10,781 nucleotides of DNA, from positions 1 through 10,781 of the forward strand of contig DASZZV010000295.1 in assembly GCA_035544835.1 (NCBI GenBank), read 5' to 3'. The position numbers and the translations under genes are program-made. Shown in pieces: positions 6,379 to 10,781 of the stretch. Every line of letters starts with the position of its first letter. Within the stretch, counting starts at the first letter, position 1. Source of the stretch: DASZZV01 sp035544835. GTDB lineage: Bacteria; Acidobacteriota; Thermoanaerobaculia; Gp7-AA8. The notes under the pieces are model-generated. The model was not told the DNA's origin, did no database searches, and worked only from the letters and a program-made list of their open reading frames with translations.

Positions 6379-7971
6379 CTAGAAGGCCTGTCCGCTCGAG
6401 AAGGAGATCAGCAGCCCTCGCCTTCCAAGTGGATCGCGCTGTAGCGGATAGGCGGCATCGATGCGAATCAGCCCGCGCTCGGTGCGAGGAAGACCGAGGC
6501 GGATTCCGACCCCGACGTCCGCTCCGAAGCCGCTGGTCCCGCGGAGAGGGCCGCCACTTGCTTTTCCGGCGTCGAAGAAAGCGACGACGCCCGGCGAGAT
6601 CAATTGGAGCAGCTCGCGGCCGAGAAAGATCCGCTGTTCGGCATTGACGACGAGATTCCGTGACCCTTCATAGGCATGGAGCCGATAGCCGCGAAGCCCG
6701 CTGCGATCATCGGCGAAGAACTGCACCTCGGGATCGAGGTTCGAGCCGTTGTTGAGAAGCAGGTGAGCGACGAATGTCTGTGGAATCGCCGTCTGCCAGC
6801 GATGCACGAATTGGCCATTCAGCGACGCGATCGTGTTCCGTAACCCCTGGTCAATCCGACTATCGAACGAGCCCCTGGTCACGACAAACGTCTGACCACC
6901 GAGCGTCCAGCCCCGACTCATCGCCGCACGGACGTACTGCGTAGTCCGTGCGACGCCGAGCGCCTTGGGCGACACGCCGGCCTCCATTGAAAACTCGGTC
7001 CCGAGATTGAAATCCTGATGACGAATATCGTCATCGACGAAGTTCCAGGTCAGAAACCGGCTCTGAACATGACTGACTTTCAGAAAGAGGTAGCGAAACG
7101 AGCGATCAGTACTGTCTGCAACCGTCGTAGTCGAGCGAAGCCGATCGTCGAGGATGCGGGTTCCGATTCCCCATCGCGTGGCCGAATCCGACTTCGTTTT
7201 GCTGGCGAGGGCCCATGAGGCAACGAACTGGCGATGGTCGTGCGTCAGCGTGGAAAAGAGCTCGCCACCTCGGTACAACATGTCATGACGGCGGTAGTCG
7301 CTGAAGGACAACTCGCCGGAGCTGCGTGACGTGATCGAAACGAAGGGTTTGCCGAGCGAGAGCCGGTGCTCGAATCCGTCGGAGTTCTTGGCGTAGGTCG
7401 CCCTCGCGCGCCAGTACGGCCTCAGGAACGCAGGGTCGGAAAGATCGAAAGCCATCCTGGCGCGGTCGCTTCCGCGGTCATAGCTCATCGATGCGGCACG
7501 CCCGGTTCCACCGACGTTACCGTCGGTCAGTTCGAAACCATACGTGCTGACGCCGCCACTGTTGCCAACGCTCGTACCTGGTTCGAAGGTCCATGAATCT
7601 GCCGTCTCCACAAGGATGTCGACGACACCATCGTGCGGCTCGCCGACGCTGATTTTCGCCGAGCGTATAAAATGTAGAGCTCGAAGATTGCGTTCCGTTT
7701 CGCGGAGCCGAGCCGGGTCGTACGTGTCGCCCTCTTTGAAGAGAAGGAACTCGCGGACGACCGATGGTTTCGTTTCGGAGTGGAGATTGTCGGCCAGGCG
7801 GTAGAGGAAGCCGCGCTTCGCCTCCTCGGGCGAGTAGATGTCACCGGTGGCGATGGTGATCGAGCCGATGCGGGGCGGCTGTTGCGCGTGGGCTCGTGAA
7901 GCTGCGAAAAAAAGCAGTATGAAGCCGACTGCAAACTCGAAGAGACGAACTTCGAACGAGGGGCGGGACAT
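6379..7971 (-). CDS. Omp85-family outer-membrane protein with a single POTRA domain (BamA/TamA-like)
   Basis: From ATG 7971 (GGAGG four bases upstream) the protein has 530 residues. Residues 1-29 are a signal peptide ending AHA before QQPP. One POTRA-like domain (about 33-125) follows, with the pattern I-x-S-I-x-I, REFLLFKEGDTYDPARLRE and a closing VVDILVETAD strand. The rest is a 16-strand-type barrel. It carries LRGY (426-429), the L6-loop V/LRG(F/Y) motif, the FFDAGKA turn and GVGIRLGLP that mark Omp85 proteins. It ends in phenylalanine (SFSSGQAF), as expected for a BAM substrate. BamA has five POTRA domains, TamA three and FhaC two, so this is an accessory member and not the essential BamA; related short proteins insert or export envelope proteins, but the client is unknown. 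It follows the right-hand kinase by 124 bp on the same strand. Confidence 0.9.
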   Translation of the reverse strand: MSRPSFEVRLFEFAVGFILLFFAASRAHAQQPPRIGSITIATGDIYSPEEAKRGFLYRLADNLHSETKPSVVREFLLFKEGDTYDPARLRETERNLRALHFIRSAKISVGEPHDGVVDILVETADSWTFEPGTSVGNSGGVSTYGFELTDGNVGGTGRAASMSYDRGSDRARMAFDLSDPAFLRPYWRARATYAKNSDGFEHRLSLGKPFVSITSRSSGELSFSDYRRHDMLYRGGELFSTLTHDHRQFVASWALASKTKSDSATRWGIGTRILDDRLRSTTTVADSTDRSFRYLFLKVSHVQSRFLTWNFVDDDIRHQDFNLGTEFSMEAGVSPKALGVARTTQYVRAAMSRGWTLGGQTFVVTRGSFDSRIDQGLRNTIASLNGQFVHRWQTAIPQTFVAHLLLNNGSNLDPEVQFFADDRSGLRGYRLHAYEGSRNLVVNAEQRIFLGRELLQLISPGVVAFFDAGKASGGPLRGTSGFGADVGVGIRLGLPRTERGLIRIDAAYPLQRDPLGRRGLLISFSSGQAF

Positions 7972-7975
7972 GGAG

Positions 7976-7980
7976 CCTCC
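7976..7980 (-). promoter_or_regulatory. Ribosome-binding site fixing the start of the Omp85-family gene
   Basis: On the minus strand GGAGG lies four bases before ATG 7971. It favours this start over the in-frame ATG at 8052, which would bury the signal peptide behind 27 extra residues. Confidence 0.75.
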
Positions 7981-8001
7981 GAAACACAACGCAGTTTCAG
8001 A

Positions 8002-8018
8002 ATGCACATAGGGTGCAT
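8002..8018. repeat. Short inverted repeat upstream of the Omp85-family gene
   Basis: ATGCAC (8002-8007) and GTGCAT (8013-8018) are perfect 6-bp arms around a 5-base spacer, in the 124-bp gap between the right-hand kinase and the Omp85-family gene, about 30 bp before its start codon. It could be an operator for a dimeric regulator or a small 5'-UTR hairpin. There is no T-tract, so it is not an intrinsic terminator. A 6-bp palindrome can arise by chance. Confidence 0.35.
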
Positions 8019-8095
8019 GACCCCACGATAAATAAGCGGCAGGTGAAAACATCCAGGAGGAGGATCAGGCACGGCACGGAGGTAGGACCGTTCCG

Positions 8096-9505
8096 TCACG
8101 GCCGCGACGATGGAGCCTGGAGACCGCGGGATATGGTCACCAGGAAGGCATTCCCGGCCGGGCCGCTCTCGATCCAGATTCGGCCGTCGTGAGCTTCGGC
8201 GATCCACCGGGCGATGGGGAGTCCGAGGCCGGCGCCGGGGTGACCAACGCTGGGGCCGGCGCGGAAGAAGCGCTCGAAAAGATGCTCGCGGACCTCGGCG
8301 GGAATCTCGGATCCGTTGTCGCGGACCTCGAGTCGCACGCTGGAATCGTCAACGACAGCGACGACCGTCACCTTCCCACCCGAGGGCGTGTACTTCACTG
8401 CGTTGTCGATGAGATTCCCGATCATCCGCTGCACCAGATCTTCGTCGCCTTTCATGAGAATGTCATTCGGATGGCATCCCTGGAGCTCGATTCCGCGCTC
8501 GCCGGCGAGGGTGCGAAAGCCTTCGATAGTCCCGGCCAGTGTCTCGTCGAGATAGAAGCGGCTTCGCTGCAGCGGATACTGACCACTGTCCCCTCTGGCC
8601 AGGAGAAAGAGGTCCCGCACAATCCGCGTCAACTTGCGAACGGAGCGATGCATGATCTGCAGACTGCGTCGATACGCCTCTGCTTCACGATCATCGCGTG
8701 AGAGGCTGACGTCGATTTCGCCCTGCAGAATAGCAACGGGCGTCCGCAACTCGTGCGAGGCGTCAGCCATGAAGCGCCGCTGACTGTCGAATGACTCTTC
8801 CAGCCGCTGCAGTAAAGCATTGAGCGTGGTCGCCAGCTGGCCGAGCTCGTCCCGAGGATTGGTCACGGCGATTCGCTCGGAGAGGCTGATGGCGCTGATC
8901 GCGCGAGCTTTCTCACTCATAGCGGCGACCGGGGCAAGCGTCTTTCGGGCCAGGAGATAACCGCCTCCGGATGCGATGAGCACGGCCAGAGGAATGGCCA
9001 GAAGCATCGAACGGCGCATCTCCGCGAATGTCCGCTCCTGCTCGTCGAGCGAACGCATGACGGCCAGGACGTGGCGTTTCCCGAGGATGCTGATCGGCTC
9101 CAGAAGCAGGCGGAAGGTGCGCTGGTTTCGCAGAGTCTTCAGACCGTAGGAGCGGTGGTCGATCAGTTTTCGCAGAGCGAGTCGCTCGATACCTCGCTCG
9201 AAGCTCGAGTGCGACGCGGCAATCTCCCGGCCATCCTCGCTGAAGATGATGATCGCCTCACTGCTGTAGCGAAAGTCGAGCAGCGCCGAGACAGTACCGC
9301 TCTCGCGCAGGGCTAGCGAGGTCTCGCTGGAGTCGTTTGAGAGAACAGCCGACAATTCGCGCGCCGTGCTGGCCAGCGAGTTGTCGGTGTTGTGTCCGAT
9401 CTGTCGGCGAAGCAGACCGTAGGTGATGGCACCGAAAGCGATCAGCACGAGTGCCAGAACAATCGAGTACCACGCCGTGAGCCGTGCGCGAATCGAGTGA
9501 ATCAT
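8096..9505 (-). CDS. HAMP-domain sensor histidine kinase with altered G1 box (right module)
   Basis: This 469-residue paralogue of the left-hand kinase is encoded six bases after its regulator. TM1 is about 10-33. The periplasmic loop (about 34-164) contains LLDFRYSSEAIIIFS and SILGKRHVLAVMRSLDEQ, both with counterparts in the left kinase. TM2 is about 165-187, then a HAMP linker. The H box FMADASHELRTP has H251, followed by the conserved YPLQRSRFYLDE before the ATPase domain. The N box GNLIDNAVKY (N364, N368) and G2 box GAGLGLPIARWIA are intact. The G1 box, however, reads RDNGSEIPAE: the second glycine of D-x-G-x-G is Glu (E400), whereas the left kinase has DTGPGIP. This may weaken nucleotide binding or kinase activity while leaving phosphatase activity, but the rest of the domain shows no decay. 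The stimulus is unknown. Confidence 0.95.
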   Translation of the reverse strand: MIHSIRARLTAWYSIVLALVLIAFGAITYGLLRRQIGHNTDNSLASTARELSAVLSNDSSETSLALRESGTVSALLDFRYSSEAIIIFSEDGREIAASHSSFERGIERLALRKLIDHRSYGLKTLRNQRTFRLLLEPISILGKRHVLAVMRSLDEQERTFAEMRRSMLLAIPLAVLIASGGGYLLARKTLAPVAAMSEKARAISAISLSERIAVTNPRDELGQLATTLNALLQRLEESFDSQRRFMADASHELRTPVAILQGEIDVSLSRDDREAEAYRRSLQIMHRSVRKLTRIVRDLFLLARGDSGQYPLQRSRFYLDETLAGTIEGFRTLAGERGIELQGCHPNDILMKGDEDLVQRMIGNLIDNAVKYTPSGGKVTVVAVVDDSSVRLEVRDNGSEIPAEVREHLFERFFRAGPSVGHPGAGLGLPIARWIAEAHDGRIWIESGPAGNAFLVTISRGLQAPSSRP

Positions 9506-9511
9506 CTCGGC

Positions 9512-10192
9512 CTATTTTGAGGGACGCGACTCGAGGATGTAGCCAGCGCCACGGATGGTGTGGATGAGCTTGGTCGAATGATCGCGATCTATGCTCTGTC
9601 TCAGACGACCGATATAGACCTCGATGAGGTTCGAAAAGGGATCGAAAGTCTCATTCCACACGTGCTCGGCGATCTCCTCGCGGCCGATCACGCGCCCTTG
9701 ATTCAGGGCCAGAAACTCTAGAAACGCATACTCCTTCGCCGTAAGCTCGATCTCGGCATCGGCACGAAATACGTGATGCGAGCGCGTATCGATGGAAAGG
9801 TCTGCCACCTCGATGACCGGATAGTGCTTCGAGCCTCCTCGCCGCAATAGAGCGCGAAGTCGAGCCACGAGCTCCACGAACTCGAACGGTTTGGCCAGGT
9901 AGTCGTCGGCACCGGAGTCGAGGCCCTCCACGCGATCAGGAACACTGTCGCGCGCGGTCAGCATCAGGATCGGCGTCTGAACACCCTCGCGCCGCAGCAT
10001 GCGACAAACAGCGAATCCATCCGGCGGAGGAATGGCAACGTCGAGAATGATGGCGTCGTAGGGAGTCATCTCGGCGTGCTCGAGCGCCGCCTCACCATCG
10101 GCCGCTTCGTCAACAGCGTAGGCACGCTCGACCAGACCGCGCACGATGAATTGCCGCATGTCGGGATCATCTTCAACGATGAGTATTCGCAC
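9512..10192 (-). CDS. OmpR/PhoB-family response regulator (right module)
   Basis: This is a 226-residue transcriptional regulator, partner of the downstream kinase. The receiver has E7-D8-D9, phospho-acceptor D51 (IILDVAIP), T79 and K101 (LAKPFEF). The winged-helix effector domain has LTAKEYAFLEFLA, the recognition helix FSNLIEVYIGRLRQSI and IRGAGYIL. The segment REEIAEHVWN plus FDPFSNLIEVY is identical in the left-hand regulator, so the two probably read the same or overlapping DNA sites. The start is GTG 10192, giving the exact receiver N terminus, with GAGGAG nine bases upstream. It lies 45 bp downstream of the PstS-like gene on the same strand, with an operator candidate in that gap. It could therefore be read through from the porin/PstS-like genes or have its own promoter. 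The signal is not known. Confidence 0.96.
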   Translation of the reverse strand: MRILIVEDDPDMRQFIVRGLVERAYAVDEAADGEAALEHAEMTPYDAIILDVAIPPPDGFAVCRMLRREGVQTPILMLTARDSVPDRVEGLDSGADDYLAKPFEFVELVARLRALLRRGGSKHYPVIEVADLSIDTRSHHVFRADAEIELTAKEYAFLEFLALNQGRVIGREEIAEHVWNETFDPFSNLIEVYIGRLRQSIDRDHSTKLIHTIRGAGYILESRPSK

Positions 10193-10201
10193 GGGTTCAG
10201 T

Positions 10202-10207
10202 CTCCTC
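10202..10207 (-). promoter_or_regulatory. Ribosome-binding site for the GTG start of the right-hand regulator
   Basis: GAGGAG on the minus strand lies nine bases before GTG 10192. It supports this non-ATG start and efficient independent translation of the regulator. Confidence 0.7.
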
Positions 10208-10215
10208 GGGTTCGG

Positions 10216-10231
10216 GTGAATGAGCGGTGAA
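10216..10231 (-). promoter_or_regulatory. Candidate response-regulator operator: direct repeat TTCAC-N6-TTCAC (right module)
   Basis: On the minus strand TTCAC occurs at 10231-10227 and again at 10220-10216, an 11-bp period, within the 45-bp gap between the PstS-like gene and the regulator. The full site TTCACCGCTCATTCAC matches the left-hand site TTCATCGCTGGTTCAT at 12 of 16 positions, including CGCT at the start of the spacer. It is 23 bp from the regulator start, against 25 bp on the left, and in the same orientation. Binding by the OmpR-type regulators is inferred. Confidence 0.5.
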
Positions 10232-10237
10232 CGCCGA

Positions 10238-10723
10238 TCATCGCGCGCTCCACTTTAACGGGTACTCGGGTGCATCGTACCGACGGCCATCGACGGTAAT
10301 CGCCTTGACGTCGCCGCTGAGGTCCGAGGCCTCCACGAAGCCGATGGCGTTGCGATGCGTGGCCACGTAGAGGCAGGCATCGGCCGGAGCTCGCGCCAGA
10401 TGCGGCGGCGCGCCGACCTCGCCTCGAAAGACAGCGCCGATCCACAACTGCGTAAAATCGATCTCGGCAATGCCGAGCAGCTCTTCCAGAAAATAGCGCT
10501 CGGCGGGCTCACGGCTGCCAAGAATCACAGGACTGATGCGGTAACCGCCCAGCCGCGAGATCCGCGCGGTGTAGATCTGCCGCAAGTCATCACGGGAGAT
10601 GTCGCCGATCGTTCCGGCCTTCCCGGTGATGATCACGAGTCGATGCGTCTCCGCCCCTTCGTTGCGGGCCGGCGCGGCGAACATCATCGTCAGCGCGATG
10701 AACAGTGCGATGAGCGGTGCCAT
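10238..10723 (-). CDS. Half-size PstS-like periplasmic solute-binding protein
   Basis: I use ATG 10723, giving 161 residues. The N terminus (MAPLIALFIALTMMFAAPA) is a hydrophobic signal sequence, though it lacks the usual basic residues. The mature protein follows the short PBP-like pattern related to phosphate-binding PstS: an I-S-R-D-D-L-R-Q-I-Y-T segment (42-52) where relatives have L-x-x-I-F-x-G, YRISPVILGSREPAERYFLEE (61-81), W94 and FRGEVGAPP (99-107), then VATHRNAIGFVEAS (120-133), matching the 'gaIGYv' element. Full PstS proteins are about twice this length, and no Pst permease or ATPase genes are present, so transport by a classic ABC system is not supported here; sensing or partnering the adjacent barrel is more likely. 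An upstream in-frame ATG (10774) would overlap the preceding barrel gene and spoil the signal peptide. The gene begins ten bases after that barrel's stop. Confidence 0.85.
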   Translation of the reverse strand: MAPLIALFIALTMMFAAPARNEGAETHRLVIITGKAGTIGDISRDDLRQIYTARISRLGGYRISPVILGSREPAERYFLEELLGIAEIDFTQLWIGAVFRGEVGAPPHLARAPADACLYVATHRNAIGFVEASDLSGDVKAITVDGRRYDAPEYPLKWSAR

Positions 10724-10733
10724 GCAAAACGGG

Positions 10734-10781
10734 TCAGAACGACAGGCCGAACTGCAGGCCCAGAAGTTCTTCACGGTCTCC
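10734..10781 (-). CDS. C-terminal end of an outer-membrane beta-barrel protein (runs off the right edge)
   Basis: Fifteen codons and a TGA stop (10736-10734) are visible: GDREELLGLQFGLSF. An amphipathic final strand ending in Phe is the beta-signal recognised by BamA. The stop is ten bases before the PstS-like gene on the same strand, so the two are almost certainly co-transcribed. By analogy with the left module it is probably a porin-like protein of the same family as 1-611, but the visible parts do not overlap, so homology cannot be shown here. Confidence 0.65.
   Translation of the reverse strand, partial: GDREELLGLQFGLSF

Noticed and set aside
8096..9505. Right-hand kinase as a pseudogene because of its G1-box change
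   Set aside because: The reading frame is intact, all other catalytic boxes are present, and it sits six bases from an intact regulator; a shift of function is more likely than decay.

Overview
The window looks like a chromosomal stretch of a GC-rich, diderm (Gram-negative-type) bacterium. It encodes at least three outer-membrane beta-barrel proteins (two cut by the window edges), an outer-membrane-type lipoprotein, and two sensor kinases with periplasmic loops. Gene style and the REP-like repeats would fit a group such as Acidobacteriota or a deep proteobacterium, but I cannot assign a phylum from the sequence alone. There are no rRNA or tRNA genes, CRISPR arrays, transposases or phage genes. 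All but about 10 % of the sequence is coding.

Layout. Left end: the first 203 codons of a porin-like outer-membrane protein (1-611, minus, GTG start) are divergent from an OmpR-type response regulator (681-1373) and a HAMP histidine kinase (1375-2778), both plus. Next comes a 377-bp non-coding stretch (2779-3155) with two inverted copies of a 28-bp palindromic REP-like sequence. A PIG-L/LmbE-type deacetylase follows (3156-4004, plus). It converges on, and overlaps by 17 bp, a GT-C membrane glycosyltransferase (3988-5751, minus). Further right, all on minus, are a MoaF-like lipoprotein (5886-6284), a single-POTRA Omp85-family protein (6379-7971), a second histidine kinase (8096-9505), a second response regulator (9512-10192), a half-size PstS-like periplasmic protein (10238-10723), and the last 15 codons of another outer-membrane barrel ending in Phe (10734-10781).

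How the genes fit together. The two ends are paralogous modules in opposite orientation: a porin-like barrel plus a response regulator and a kinase, with a PstS-like protein seen on the right. Regulators and kinases of the two modules are very similar, including most of the DNA-recognition helix. Just upstream of each regulator gene lies the same kind of site, a 5-bp half-site repeated directly with an 11-bp period (TTCATCGCTGGTTCAT on the left, TTCACCGCTCATTCAC on the right), 23-25 bp before the start codon. This is the arrangement expected for an OmpR/PhoB-family operator and suggests auto- and cross-regulation. Between the modules sit envelope genes: glycan modification, outer-membrane insertion and a surface lipoprotein. 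My working picture, an inference, is a duplicated envelope-sensing system. In it a porin and a solute-binding-like protein without a visible ABC transporter are controlled with, or feed, a two-component pathway.
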